In this document: in pieces, positions 35,254-47,760 of the stretch
Layout of the letters: each line of letters opens with the position of its first letter
Position numbering within the stretch: position 1 is the stretch's first letter
Assembly: GCA_963573305.1 (NCBI GenBank)
Contig: OY754337.1
Span: forward strand, 51,163,164 to 51,227,163
Direction of reading: 5' to 3'
DNA length: 64,000 nt
From: Pyrrhosoma nymphula
Lineage: Eukaryota > Arthropoda > Insecta > Odonata > Coenagrionidae
Position numbers and translations under genes: made by a program
The notes under the pieces: model-generated
The model's database searches: none
The model's input: the letters and a program-made list of their open reading frames with translations, nothing else
Told to the model about the DNA's origin: nothing

Positions 35254-36054
35254 GTAAGTAAACGATACTACCAAACGAAATAGTAAGTGCAACGACCCTC
35301 AATCCATCACGGCTGGTTAACAAATTGTCAATAGTATCAATAATCGTACTCTCGCCAATATTGCGCCGATATCGCGCCGTGTGTAAAAGGGTTGGGACTT
35401 GTAAAAGGGCCTGTGAATTCACTTTACGCGGTCAAAGATCGTTCACTTCAAAAAGTTGAATTTACGTCTTAGGCGTTCTTGTATAAAATATATATGAATA
35501 CATCATAAAAACACATGAAACTTTACCGTTTGATGACCTGCGTCCGATTAGTAGAGACGGACATCTGGCAAATCAGCGCCACCACTTGGAAACCGTCATC
35601 TCACGCTCGAAAGGGAAACCAGTTATAATAATTTCCCGTATAAAAGTGGATGATATACTCATTTTTAAACCTGTAAAATATGGCTTAATTGCCAAATCGT
35701 CTCCTTGTGTTGTCGATAGTGACGGTGACAAGATATTCTTCAACGGTGTTTCGTCATACACTCTACCGTAATCGATTGGGCGTTTAAAAAAATTTTGCAT
35801 TGTCTTGAAAATGATCTTGCCGCGCGTCGCCGCCCCTTTCTAGGGCTGAATTCCCTCTCTTCACCTTTGCTCTGTTCATCCTATTCTCTGCTGAATATCT
35901 GTTGTGAATATAAGAATAAATGAGACGTGCTAAATACAGGTACTATCTATCAGCCATTAACTGCACGTAAGGACTTCAGAGTGAAAAATACTCATGATGG
36001 ATTCTCACTGAAATTCGCTTATATGTAACGACTATCGTATAAATTATGTACAAT

Positions 36055-36240
36055 ATATGTATGTATGTATGTATGTTGGCGTTAAACTAGAAAATTAAAA
36101 GTTAGTTAAATGTTTAAACTTTAAGGGTTATGAAATGCCATACTCGTCCTAGTGAACTCAATTACTCACATACAAAAGTTCAAAGTAATCGGTTCTGCCG
36201 TTTTGGCGTGATTGAGTAACAGACGCTCAGACGTACCCTA
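36055..36240 (+). repeat. ATGT microsatellite and LINE-3'-UTR-like remnant
   Basis: A run of about five ATGT units (36055-36076) is followed at 36189-36223 by TCGGTTCTGCCGTTTTGGCG and TGATTGAGTAACAGACG. Many insect non-LTR elements carry a TCGGTTCAGCCGTTT..CGTGATTGAG.AACAGACAGA-type block near their 3' end. Only the noncoding tail is present, with no polymerase frame. The assignment rests on remembered resemblance. Confidence 0.4.
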
Positions 36241-36876
36241 TATTACAGTATGATAGGTGAATAATTTCAGTAACTTTGAAAAAAGCTTTTTTGAGTATTA
36301 CTCTGTATTTGTCATAGCCAGGAAAAAGGTGCTTGATACTAATCGGAGAGTCACAGTCGTCACGGTGGGGCTGATTTTTCTCATACGTGAAGCGATATCG
36401 ATATCGCGAGTGCATTATTATATTCATTTCGCGTATGCTTAGATAATTCTTCACTGTCCTTTAACAATTCTTGAACACATGCCTATGTTCTTGGCTTATT
36501 AGGCGCATAACGTATCCATGAGATGTGGCCGATGGCGCAATTTAAAGGTTTCAATACTTTTATTTGTCATGTATCCAGACGGTTTATTTATTAACTCTCT
36601 TCGATCAGTGATCTATATCTTTTTTCTCTGACCCGATTCTCGGCCTCTGATTGTTAAGAGGCAAAGGCGGTGGCAACGCTAAGATCTTTACCCTTTCCCT
36701 ACATCAGTTCCCTGCGGATAACGAGCTCCCTTTCAGGGTCTTAGGATTTCATTTTATACCCTATAGCCCTTCCCAATATTGCCGGAGATGGTAGGAGACG
36801 GGTGATTCACGCAAGATGACTTCTTGTTCCCTCAGAGAAGTGTGGTGTCATATAGAAAGCAACCCTTACAACTTAC

Positions 36877-36969
36877 CTCTTTCGGTAACGTAAGGTTTTT
36901 AAAATAAAGATTTTCATTTAAAATCGGTCCTATTGCCATCCTTGAATATGATAATTTATGGTGATAGTT
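36877..36969 (-). CDS. low-confidence 93-nt exon candidate
   Basis: On the minus strand an acceptor AAAATCCAAGTACCAG (AG at plus 36970-36971) precedes 93 open bases (31 codons, phase 0 to phase 0) and a strong donor GAG|GTAAGTTG (plus 36871-36876). The peptide reads NYHHKLSYSRMAIGPILNEN then LYFKNLTLPKE. No family is recognised and no adjoining exon was found. The AT-rich composition makes a chance frame of this size plausible. Confidence 0.28.
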
Positions 36970-39752
36970 CTGGTACTTGGATTTTGGAACGAGTTTAAAG
37001 GCAGCTCATGCGTTCAAAACTGATGCCGCATCGGTTTTTCCTCCACATGCCCCTATAAAAATGCAACTAGCCACCAGGGTTCTTGGTATTAATGTTATAA
37101 CTATATTTCTTCCGTAGTACGGTCAAAGATGGAAATAGAAATGAGATTAACGCTAGTCAACTTCTTATTCTTGTGGAGAAGTAAGGTGTTCTGTAGTAAT
37201 TAACCAATGACGTTTTATAATAAGAATAATTGAAGTGTAATACGTATGGTGTTTAAGGTTTTTAGGTCATACATAGTGGAATGTTTATTCAATAAGTTAA
37301 AAGTTTCTGTATTAATGTTCCTAATAGATTGCTTACTGTATGTGCTTCGAAGAAAATATTTTAAAACTCCTACTGAGGACAGAATACTTTAATCTGCTGT
37401 AATAAAATGTTTCAAACGAAATATTAGTGTAGTCTTTTATGATATATTTTAAATACATAGTTTTATGTCTAAATTATCCATTTTCCTAAATTATTCATTT
37501 TAATTTATCCACACGACTTAAGATAGCTCTCAAAATGTAAGATAATGTCACGTATTACAGTGTAAAGCGTATTAACAAAATTTCACACAAAGAGTATATG
37601 TTAACGCAAAGTGATTATTTTACGTCAGAAGCCGGTAAAAACCATATCCAGTCATACCATGTTGACTGAGATACGCTTAACAATTTTTAGAAAAAAGAAG
37701 AATGTTGAAAACAGAAATGATTGTGGAACTGTATAAATGTTTTTGATTATAATTATTACCCTCTAATGGTAGGCCTCCGACCGTTAAAAGTTTCTCATTT
37801 GAGTTTTTTCATCTTGATGTTAGCCAGTCAATATTTTAAGACCACCACCATCGTTTAAACCACCAGAATCGTCCGAGGGCAAAAAATAACGAAAAATTGC
37901 TCAATTCTAATATCCGTTTTGAAAATTAATTCAATGGACAGGATGTTTTTTCAGACGGGCTTAAGGAAAATATCGACACGGGTAACCAAGGCTCCTGTCG
38001 TTGAGAGGTAGATAGGAGGAAGTTCATTTTCGGGAGGAGATGGAAGTGGAAAAACACGAAGGTCGTCCAGAAATGGAGCATCCACTACTTTTGCCTGGGA
38101 TATCTTCTTTCCCCCTTCTTCTTATCCTGAGCAATTTTAGCAGGCAACTTCCTGTCCACCTTTGTTTTTTACCCTGTCCCTTCACCTTCTTCCCCGTATC
38201 TCTCCTTTCGTGCGCCCATCTCACTATATCCTCCCATATCGGGCCGTTCATCTCCCGGTGTCTTTTTTATGCTTTTGCCCGAGAAGCCCTGTGCCACCGT
38301 TCCTATCCGCGCGATAGCTTGGTGGAGAGTGTCAGTTTGGCTCTTAACCCCGATTCTCCCGGTGATTCCATATAAATACCCTTGGGAAAATTCTCGGGCC
38401 GGAAAGGATTTCCCAGAACGGAGTTTGAGACATTTAGAAAAATGAAACCATGAAAAAAATGCTATATATCCTCCGCCTTTTGCACTGATGAAGTCACACT
38501 GCTGTCCTGCGTATGGAAATTTCTGACCATCTTGTTTCCTAGTATTCCATATCATCATGTTGTGAGATATTGAGTAACTTCCTCGCCCTCTTCTTATGTT
38601 CCTAGATCTTTTGAAGCATTTTTGTTAAGTTCAATGTTTTTTATTTTGGTGTGAACTTAATCCTGCAAGATTTCTCAATAGAAACTGTATTTGAATCACA
38701 AGAGTGTCCTCTGGGATTGAGAAATGTGTTTACCATTATTACTAAACCATTACCACAAAAATCATTATTACTAACAGAGAAATATTTTGGCAGTGATAGA
38801 AAAACTAACGGAAAATTACAGAATTATTTATAAAATAATATCATCAATGGTAATATGTATTGGAAATGGATATGATGATATTAATTTAATTATTGAATAC
38901 GATCATAAGGTAAATGTAGCATATCACTGGGAAAGGAAATAATTTTGTAAATCACATTCAAGTCTATGCACAGTTTTAACTTTTTTAAGCATATTGTCAC
39001 CTTATTAATTTAGTTGTTCCTCATAATTTTATCCCATGTGTTTTCATTAATGTAGCTTCTATTATCCATGTCTTTTAAGCTCATGCTCAAGCATCAGGTG
39101 GTACTTAATTAAAATTGCATTTCATCAAAAACATGCATTTTTTCTGTTTTGAACTATTAAAACTCCACATGTTTCTTCAAAGTAAGTATTATTGATATGA
39201 TATTCAGGTAGGATAGCATATAAATTAAGCAGGACAATACGTCGTAAAGAAAAGTGGAAAGAACATGTCATACATGTCCCCAGGGAGAATATCGAAGAAG
39301 GCAATGACATATAAGTTCCACGGTACAAGAAGTATTGTAAGAACAAGGATACATTAAGATTAGGAATACGGTAGTGAGTAATCCCGGAATGATATAAGAA
39401 GAACAAGTTAAAACGATGGAAGAGGAATTAAAACGATGCTTCCTTGAGTGTATGCACATCCGGTGCATGTATGTTATGCGTGGGGTGTATATTCAAGGAT
39501 CAATGCACTTTGTGCCCCATCATTCTTTCTCAGCCTCGAAGTTTCCGTTCTCATGGGCCGCCTTCTCCAATCCCTTACACTCAACCCCTCTTCACCCCAA
39601 AAGTCTAGAATGTTCGCTCGCACCAGTCCCTTCTCCCACAGCCTCGCTACCGTATGTCTGTCAATGTGGATCCAATCTCGATGCCTATTTTTCAACTTCA
39701 AATGTCAGTATAAGACTAAAATCGGCCCCTTTGTCAGTACACGTTTTCAATC
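36970..39752. other. noncoding, no gene recognised
   Basis: AT-rich except for 38030-38400, a GC-richer patch with mirror frames on both strands (111 and 129 codons). No motif or splice chain. Confidence 0.35.
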
Positions 39753-40058
39753 TATAGTGGTACTTTATCCTATGCTGAAGAACGGGTCATATCATTTTTA
39801 TGGTAGAGCCGTTTTCGACCAAACTTCAAACGGAGATGTTTACGTACTAACTTACAGTATGGCTTGGTTATCGATTTTATTAGAGATATTGGAAAAACTC
39901 CGCTGTTGGCACAAGAAAAAAATTATATTTTGCGCATTTTTTATAGTTTATGGAAGTAGGAATAACTACAAGAGGCTCCTCAAAGGGGTTCTACTCGAAA
40001 ACCCTAACGGTTCCCAACCTTACCCCCTAGTTATCAACCTAGTTTGAGAAACACTATA
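39753..40058. mobile_element. hAT-like non-autonomous element, candidate
   Basis: The ends are TATAGTGGTACTTTATCC and, on the complement of the right end, TATAGTGTTTCTCAAACTAG: seven identical terminal bases and partial similarity beyond, with a TTCTCAAACT motif common in hAT ends. No 8-bp target duplication is evident, so the exact ends are uncertain. Its left part (39757-39850) recurs inverted at 46787-46890. A 199-codon plus frame (39448-40047) that runs through it is not a transposase. Confidence 0.38.
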
Positions 40059-40230
40059 AAGAAAGCATCTGAGAGTGAAATCTGTAAGCTGATGACCGGT
40101 GAAATCCTATCGGATGAGGACCAAAGACCAAAGTAATTCTTGTCATTACTGCGAATAACCGAAAATGTGAGGCACACAGGAGGGCTGGAAAGGGGTGAAA
40201 TAAGTTTTAACTTTGTACACTCCACACTTG

Positions 40231-40316
40231 TTTATTGTTACCAAGATAATACCAAGGTTATCAATATAACCTTGATAATGACAACATATGACTAAGCCAT
40301 GGTTGGTAACAATAAA
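40231..40316. repeat. compact inverted repeat
   Basis: Perfect 14-bp arms TTTATTGTTACCAA (40231-40244) and TTGGTAACAATAAA (40303-40316) enclose a second palindrome, AAGGTTATCAATATAACCTT (40254-40273). It is a small foldback or MITE relic. No target duplication was determined. Confidence 0.6.
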
Positions 40317-41051
40317 AAAATGTTGAATGCAAAAATCAAGAAATTATTTCATTCGTCGCATTTCCACAAATTTAAGCCTGAAACTGTAACTTATACTGGA
40401 AAGGTGTGCGGGAAAAACAGCCATGGAATAGAGATGAAGAAGAAAAAAGTATTTGGCAGCGGACGAAAGGACCAAAGTGAACTATGTGTTGAAGGAGTGT
40501 TTTATTTTCTCGCTGTTTGTCGTTTTCATGGCTAGCGGTGAGTGGGAAGAATTCGTTTTTGACTGTTACCCTCTTATATTTTTGATTCTGTCATTTCTAG
40601 AGATGTAGAGGTAGATAAAATGATACCAACCGTGCCACCTTGAAATTCGCGTGACCAAAATGTCTCAAGTAATCTTAGTCAAGCGTGTAACCTCGGAGTC
40701 TCTATCCGCTGCCAACCTAGTTCTTCAATCAGCTATGCGACACTTTCTGTTTGCTCGCTAAAGCTTTTTACGTAGCGTGCGGCTTTTCATTTGTATTTTC
40801 TTTACATCGTGATATAAATCTTTCTGTGCTGGGTCTCAAATACACGCGGCGTATTTGAGATGTGGACTAACCAGATCAAAATGGAATATCTCTTTCACCT
40901 TATCATTGGATAACCTTCCTAGTATTCGCTTGAGAAATCCTAGTTCACTAGGGTGTAACATAAGTATCTAACAAAAGGCCGTTGTCCTGAACCTACAAAT
41001 CACAACATAATTCGCACGAAACCTATAACAACACGAATTGAACTTATAACA

Positions 41052-41105
41052 ATGGCGTTGCTAGCTCGTCGCGTTACTGATGTGGCTAGGTCGTCCAACA
41101 TGAGG
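41052..41105 (+). CDS. possible first coding exon with mitochondrial-targeting-like start
   Basis: ATAACAATGG supplies a reasonable start context, and 18 codons follow: MALLARRVTDVARSSNMR, then a donor-like GTAAAT at 41106 (phase 0). A start rich in Ala, Leu, Arg and Ser without acidic residues, apart from one Asp, is what mitochondrial presequences look like, so a nuclear-encoded mitochondrial protein is a fair guess. No second exon in phase 0 with a matching product was found in the next 4 kb; 42270-42593 carries RQISTVGIRKHHGIF but its acceptor phase does not fit. The donor is only moderate. It could be chance. Confidence 0.35.
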
Positions 41106-41958
41106 GTAAATCAATTTATATTTTACTTTTAATATTCATCCAAGTAAACGTTTTACAGCAGAGTGAACAATAGTTACACAATTATAACGAATACGGTTTT
41201 ACCGGGTCAAATCTGGCCAAAATACGGCTATAATATACGGTAATCTCATCATTCAATATATTTGTATTTCCTAACGCCTCAACTCGGAAAGTTTCCCTTT
41301 GAGGTGTTATAAAGATGTATCAGATGTGAACCTTGTTCAGGGGAACACGAAAAAAAACGGTTTATATTCTTTTTGGAATCAATGAATCTTAATTTAAAAG
41401 AAATTGTATGCATTTTGAGAGGTCGACTGTCGCATCGGCCGGGTTGTTTTGTTAAGCCCACTCTGTCGAATTTGTTAAAAATTCTGATGCATCGAGGTGG
41501 CAGGCATTTTTTATATTTAATTAATACTTACATACTGACCAACAAAGTTAAAGTTTTATTTCCTATCCGATGACATATTATAACTCGGCCAATCATGTTT
41601 TCTTGAATAGTATTTATGGAGTTCGTCTAATTTTGGCAATTGCTTGACTTTCAATTGCATGCATGCTGAGTATGGCACTTTGTGATTCTTCTTAAAATGT
41701 GGTATGATTCCCTTATTATCGATGACGCATTTGTTCCACCCTGAGCCCAGTGAAAATTTGAAAATAACTAAAATTCGGTCTGAATTTCGTTGATGCGACG
41801 TAACATTTTGCATAATATGTTCGTAATCTCTTTGTAAAATTTCTCTTTACTCTCGTCGTTAATTTAGGTGATCTGAAGTACCTATTTTAAGTGTTATAAC
41901 TTTTTTTTTAAATACCTTAATTTTGAGGATTCCGGTACTAGCCTGGTGTTACCTTAAC
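41106..41958. other. noncoding or intron, ambiguous minus frame
   Basis: A minus frame 41556-41813 (85 codons) has a balanced composition (for example LPKLDELHKYYSRKHDWPSY) and a strong minus donor, CAGTAT|GTAAGTATT, lies beyond its stop in another frame. There is no family match, so it is left unannotated. Confidence 0.25.
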
Positions 41959-42090
41959 GGAGTCACCCGCAAGCGCATATAAGTACAAAATTCCTCAGAG
42001 GAAAAATCATTCGCACTGATCGTTATTCGAACCCGGATCAATTTATATCGCGACGAGATCTTTAGCCAGGTAAGTTATAGAGGCTAAGGT
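41959..42090 (-). repeat. SINE-like dispersed repeat, copy 2
   Basis: Contains the same ordered blocks as 10551-10645 (TCACCCGCAAG, AATTCCTCAGAG, AACCCGGAT). On the minus strand it includes GATCCGGGTTCGAATAACG, a good B-box of an internal pol-III promoter, making a tRNA-derived SINE likely. The apparent donor GTAAGT at 42071 lies inside the repeat and is not evidence for an exon. Confidence 0.55.
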
Positions 42091-45000
42091 ATCTCCTCTC
42101 CTGTGAATTTTTGTGGACTTTAAAGAGAATTATTTAAAACTAAAGTAAAGTAATAGCAAATTATAGCTATAAAATATCTAAAAGACCATTTTAGCAGTAG
42201 TTATCCTTATTATGATTGCGTTAGATTCCGTCGTTTGCTTTCCACTGTAACTTGATTATTGCCGATTGATTGCTTGATTCCACGCGTATGTCAAACCGTA
42301 CAAGACAAATTAGTACTGTCGGCATAAGAAAACATCATGGCATATTTGTGGACGCCAGCATGCCGCAAAATGAACCCGAAGTTCCCCTGGATTCCCTGGA
42401 AAGACATTCTTCGCACGAACTTCCTTCTTCATCTCAGCACCGCAACCCCTCCACCGCTTCATCACATTGGGAAAAACCTTTACCATACTTTACCCGTTAT
42501 CCTCTCCACCTCCAATTCATCCCTCCCCTTAACTCCTCTTGCCTCTACCATCTTCCCTCCCTTGTGACATCCCTGGCTGATAACCGTGTCTGAGTCATGG
42601 CGCAGGCATAAGTTATCCAGCTGCGGTAAGGTAGAGTGGGAAAAGATCTTGTATTAAGAGCTTCTACGCCGTTACTACATACTTTTCTCCAAAACATCGC
42701 CCACTCCCATCCTCCGTTACTCCTTAAGCCATGTTTCCTCCTTAATATTCCGACGAATCTCTGAATCGAATCGAATGAATTTACTGATCTCTTAAGGATG
42801 TTTTACTACGACTAGGAAACTCAAGAAAATCACTATTACCTTAATTTTATTTGCTTAAATCCTGAGTTCCCTGATGGTATGCCAAAGCTAATGAAGAAAT
42901 ATCAAAGTCAAGTTACGAAATAGACATATTAATGGACGAAAACATTTTTTAATGAGCACTTTTTTCCGTATACAGGAGTCGACAGCAGCGCCATTTCTTT
43001 AAAACTAATGAATTTTCACTCCGCTTTCTACTTGCTAGCTTTATTCATAAAATATGAAGAAATGTCTCCATAATTGTATTAACGTGGAATGATATCAGAG
43101 AAATTTACTTCATGTAGACATTTTTTTCGCAAAAATGGCATTCATGCTAGATAGAAACGTAATATTTTCCCCATTTTTTTCCAATTCTCGAATTGAATAC
43201 CACATGAGTTTAATTTGAGAATGAAATAACGGGGAATATTCATGTCACAATTGAACTCCTTTTACAATAAATAGCCTGAGTATGAATGAAATGGTATTTT
43301 AAAGTATGTTACACATATGCGTATTTCTACATGTATGGTGTTATCAACTCTGCCTAGTACAACTGTACAAGAGCGATTCAATTTTGAATTGGCTGAAAAA
43401 GAATGCTGTTTTTGGTGAAAAGATATTTTGCCTTCTTCGTTTCCTTGATCTACACGTTTTTATAAGGAACATTTTGAAGAAGATATGGCCTTTTTCCGTC
43501 GACTTGAATCATCAGCCTTCTCTATCACAATGGCCCGAAATTGCGGAAGCAGCTCGTACAAATTTTCAAGTTGAATCAACCTTGCAACAATTTGCCCAAG
43601 AGCGTCCTGACTCATTAACTTCGACACATGAGAAACGGTGTATGGAAAGAAATATTGAATAAATTTGAATGTAATTATAACAATAATCTGTCAATGAATA
43701 TTTGAAATAATGAAAACAATGTAAATATTGAATTTATTGATAATTTCAGAATTTCGTTAGAAAAACATTTTTTCGTTAGTGGTGTTTTTGAGTTCGCTTT
43801 ATACTACCTAATTGCATCTTCACTACTTTATTTAAAAAAATATCCGTTTTGCTTTTTAAATTTTGTTTTATTAAAACATTTAATTGCACTCTGTGAATGC
43901 CCAATATAAATAAAATAGACAATAAGTAGCAGAATAGGAGCATAAAAATTCTTAGTACACCAAATAAACATCGAGCAACGCTCGGTAACCAGGTACTTAT
44001 TGTTAATAGAGAGGTTATAACCGTTTTAGCAAATGCGTGAATTTCCCTCTCGTCATTGCCGCTGACATTTCGGAAGTTATGCAAATGTTTTGGTCAGCTT
44101 TTCACAGGTGTGCTAATTGCTATTCATTTGTTAGATTCCATCGTTTTGTTTCGTTCGTTCGTCTCGTTTTCACCAGTATTACTAATGATTAATTGAAACT
44201 TTGATCTATAAAATTCTTATAATATCTCGAAACGGTTGATAAAAATATTCTTTCCATTTTTATAGCTATTGAATTATTTAATTCCGTACACATATATTTT
44301 AAGATGGTGGTGATGATGATGGTGTGCGACAACTCGACTGCCTGTTCAACTGAAGCAATTAACTTCAGAACGTTCAATTTATTTTTGGCAACCTTGTATA
44401 GTCTGATGAGAATGAAAAATTCGATCTTGCTAAATTAATTCAGCAAATGTTGGTGAAAATATAAAAAAATATATAAAAAAGCTAGTATTAATTCCAAGTA
44501 CCGCAAAAATTTCATAACCAAATATTCGAGGCGTAATTTTAATTTCTTCCTTGATCATCGAATATCACGAATACCTCACTTTTCCTGGTATTCGAGTATT
44601 CGACTATTAAAGTTGCCTATCCCTAAATAAAACCTATTTTCATAGGATTTAGCATGAAAGAAGAGTAAGGGATATAATGGAATAGCGTGAAATATTACGT
44701 TTTTGCAACGATCATACGTTACACTTCCGATATTTTCCCAACGCGGCCTTCGGTCCATCCTCTTGGGGAATACCTTTTCTTCTCCTGTCGTCTTCTCTTC
44801 TTTTATTGCCTTTCTTCTCTGTCCTCAATACCTCTCTTGAAACTCCACCTTTCTCCTTCTACCACCACAATACTCAGTTCCTCTCCTGGGTGTATCTGGA
44901 ACAGCTCGTCTCTGCAACGAGAAACTTCCTTCTGAGGATTGGATTTAGTTCGAGATCGAGGGGATCCTAGGGTTGAGTAGGGACTGCCTTCACAGTGGTC

Positions 45001-45647
45001 CTCGAACGTAAGGGTCTGTCCCCTTCGCAAAAAAGAGGACTTTTGAAGGCATAGAGCGTGCTGGAGACATCAGTAGGAATATTTTATGATATTGAGGATG
45101 AGAAAGTATGGGTTTAATTATTTAACGGAACTTAAACTCTATTAAAACTCTTTATTCTTTGTAGGTTTCCTAAAACCGTGAGTAATTTAACATTGTACCC
45201 CAGTACCATCACAAACGATTTCATTTTTTCAGTTTCCCCACAACCTCGATGTGCATTTCACTGGGAAACAAAAAAATCGTTTCACTGTGTTATTATCAAC
45301 AGTTTCCTCGTGGTGACTTGACCTTTATTTTCTCATAAAGCGTGTCTAGTAAGATTCCTATATTATTCGGAGTTGATGAAATTCCATGGATTAAAATAAT
45401 TGATCACCCCTGCTATTTTGTAATTGTAAATTTATTAATATTATTTTAGCGAGTTTTATTCAGGAATGGGATGAATAAAGTTTTCAACTTCCAGTGATAA
45501 TATCATCATCATCTACATTCGCAATAGAAGTGCAAATAAGTGTTTAAAATTATATGTACAATATACATAGTTATCTATTGTACTTGATACACAATTATTA
45601 TAGTTAATTTACGCCCATTTTTTCACGTTCTGGCAATTAACGGAATT
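42091..45647. other. noncoding, two splice-like oddities
   Basis: The plus frame 43306-43662 ends in QPSLSQWPEIAEAARTNFQV, then further charged sequence, after an acceptor-like GACTTGAATCATCAG near 43512. At 45150-45164 the sequence CTTTATTCTTTGTAG is an excellent acceptor followed by a 51-codon open frame to TGA at 45319. Neither is linked to another exon by phase, and neither is recognised. Confidence 0.25.
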
Positions 45648-46011
45648 CGTTGCATACCTCCTATCAATGTTTTTGCTTATTGAACGTTATTATTTATAGC
45701 TTAGTTAGTTATTAGACTAAACGATTTCAGTTGTTGATTTTACTTTTTACGCCTTTTGCATATAGGTATCGTAACTGTGTATGTAACTTTCGATTGAGTT
45801 GTCATGAGCAGAAAATCATTGCGATAAGTCCGTAATGGACAAATTGTAATCAGAATACTTATAAGCGTTTTACCTAATATTAACTTTCGTTGCATACATC
45901 CTATTACTGTTTTTGCTTATTGATAATTATTCTGTATAGCTTAATTAGTTATTACACTAAACGATTTGAGTTGTTGATTTTATCTTTTGACGTCTTTTGC
46001 AAATATATATC
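45648..46011. repeat. diverged direct duplication, period 240 bp
   Basis: 45648-45770 and 45888-46011 align at a constant offset of 240 bp: CGTTGCATAC.TCCTAT, GTTTTTGCTTATTGA, ACTAAACGATTT.AGTTG and TCTTTTGC. About 117 bp of intervening sequence is not obviously shared. Confidence 0.75.
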
Positions 46012-46300
46012 ACGCTACATTTATCTATCATTCTGCGAAAACAACTGTGAAACATTTTTGGACACCTATGTTTTTCAATTGAATGATGAATAGCTTATTT
46101 CGGTTATATTACCGGGCAGACATTAACATAAAATTAGGGCAGAGAAGTGCGAGAGTTGGGAAGAGATTAAATAAGGAAATGTTTTGAGGGAAAAGCTATT
46201 AGGTCTATAAACGATTAAAAATATTCTTGCACATACACAGCTAGACACATTTTGTGTGGTATATATGCTATTGGCGTCATGCAAAATAATTCAAAATGTA

Positions 46301-46375
46301 AATTTGAATTTAAATTTTTTAATTATAATTTAAATTTTTTAATTATAATTTAAATTTTTTTATTTATATTAAATC
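46301..46375. repeat. AT-rich 20-bp tandem repeat
   Basis: The unit AATTATAATTTAAATTTTTT is present exactly twice (46321-46360), preceded by a near copy (46301-46320) and followed by a degenerate partial one. Confidence 0.85.
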
Positions 46376-47517
46376 TCATGTGTGACCATGAGTTATGTCA
46401 TCTGGTTTTGATTCAAACATCATGAGTCGTAATTTTTGTGCTTCACGTGCCGAGAGAAGGCTATGAAAAAATTGTTTGAATATGGAACGAAATGTACTTT
46501 TTTTCATTATACCAATGCCCTGACGAAGATAAAAGTTAAATCAAAAGTTGGCAATATGTGTGTAGTGATTTGAACAATTGATCAAACCCTCGAAAAAGGT
46601 TTGACTAGTCTAACGTTCTCTTCCTCATCTATTTCATTATTAAATTCCTTAGTGTTTTAACCATATTTTAGTATGTGTTCTGTATGGTCTAACAGTTATC
46701 ATTTTATTACGTAAACAGCGGGGCTTTCCCTTTATCTATAATCAGCTCAAGAACCTAGCCGTGCAGTGCGTAAACACTTTGCAGTGCATAAATATGTCCG
46801 TTCGCAGTTTGGTCGAAAACGGCTCTGCCTTTAACGATATCATCCCGTCTTTATCGTAAGATTGTGTACCGTGGGTAACTTTTGAGTCCCAAGGCGAATC
46901 GGCCCGTTCACTCTGCCATCACTCCACGTTTTACTTCTGTTTCGTGCAAATAAATCGCGGAACACCTTTCAGGGTTGTATGTTCCCCTCCTTCCGAAGGG
47001 GATGAAACGCAAACCACTCACCTAAACCCTCGTACCTTAGTAAGCCGAGGGAAAACTGACCGCCAACTAGCCTTTCAGGCCCCCAGTCGGCATAAACTCC
47101 TTCGGACAGGCCGAGAGGGTAAGCTAAGCGGGTTACCTGCGTATGTGCTCCTCTGTGAGTGGTGCGTCAGTCTAAATAATTGGCTCAGTCGTTCCCCCTC
47201 CCTTGCCTCGTGCCCCGAAGCGACCCCGAGCCCCTATCCCTTCTTCCCTTAAGCCCCTCCACCCTAGTCCATCATACACCCTTACTTCCTCCCTTGTCTG
47301 ACCTTTAGGGGTCTGATACACTTCCCCTCTGTTGTCTTCTCATCAACCTTCACTCTCCACTACCGCTCCTTCTCCTTTCCATTCAATGCTCTCTGGCCTC
47401 ACTCTCTCTCCACCGGTATAATGGCCTCCTCAAACCTCTTCCTCCTTCCTCCCAGTCCCGCTCCTCCTACACTCTCGTAGCTTTACGCTTTTTTTCGCTG
47501 GCATGAGCTCATCTCAC
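46376..47517. other. noncoding, GC-rich patch, inverted repeat partner
   Basis: 46787-46890 is the inverted partner of 39757-39850 (shared core AGTTTGGTCGAAAACGGCTC). 46900-47470 is GC- and pyrimidine-rich. On the minus strand a splice-bounded open stretch there (about 47026-47110, ending TTTAG|GTGAGTGG) reads VYADWGPERLVGGQFSLGLL and more; I suspect repeat-derived sequence rather than a gene. Confidence 0.3.
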
Positions 47518-47559
47518 CATTACATCCATTCCCCGTTCCCGCGGGTCCTCGAAAGCTTC
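47518..47559 (-). CDS. low-confidence 42-nt exon candidate
   Basis: On the minus strand a strong acceptor, CAGTTGCATTCCCACAG (AG at plus 47560-47561), is followed by EAFEDPRERGMDVM and a donor GTGAGA (plus 47512-47517), phase 0 to 0. The same frame is open upstream (SAVPTEKDDGGSVMPTFRSV), so it might instead be one longer frame. No family is recognised. It lies in a GC-rich patch where open frames are commoner. Confidence 0.27.
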
Positions 47560-47760
47560 CTGTGGGAATGCAACTGATCGGAAAGTTGGCATAACCGATC
47601 CGCCGTCGTCCTTCTCTGTGGGAACTGCACTGCGTTCTTGTGAGCGCTTCGAAGAAATTAGTCTTGCTGTAATATTGTGTGCTGAAATTATCACGAGGGA
47701 AAGGTTTCATGATTTTTGTCTACATAAGTTGTTCATTCGAAGAAAATATTTTAAAGATTC

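Noticed and set aside
39448..40047. 199-codon plus-strand frame, among the longest in the window
   Set aside because: It crosses a hAT-like repeat boundary, overlaps other frames, and has no domain, signal or splice context.
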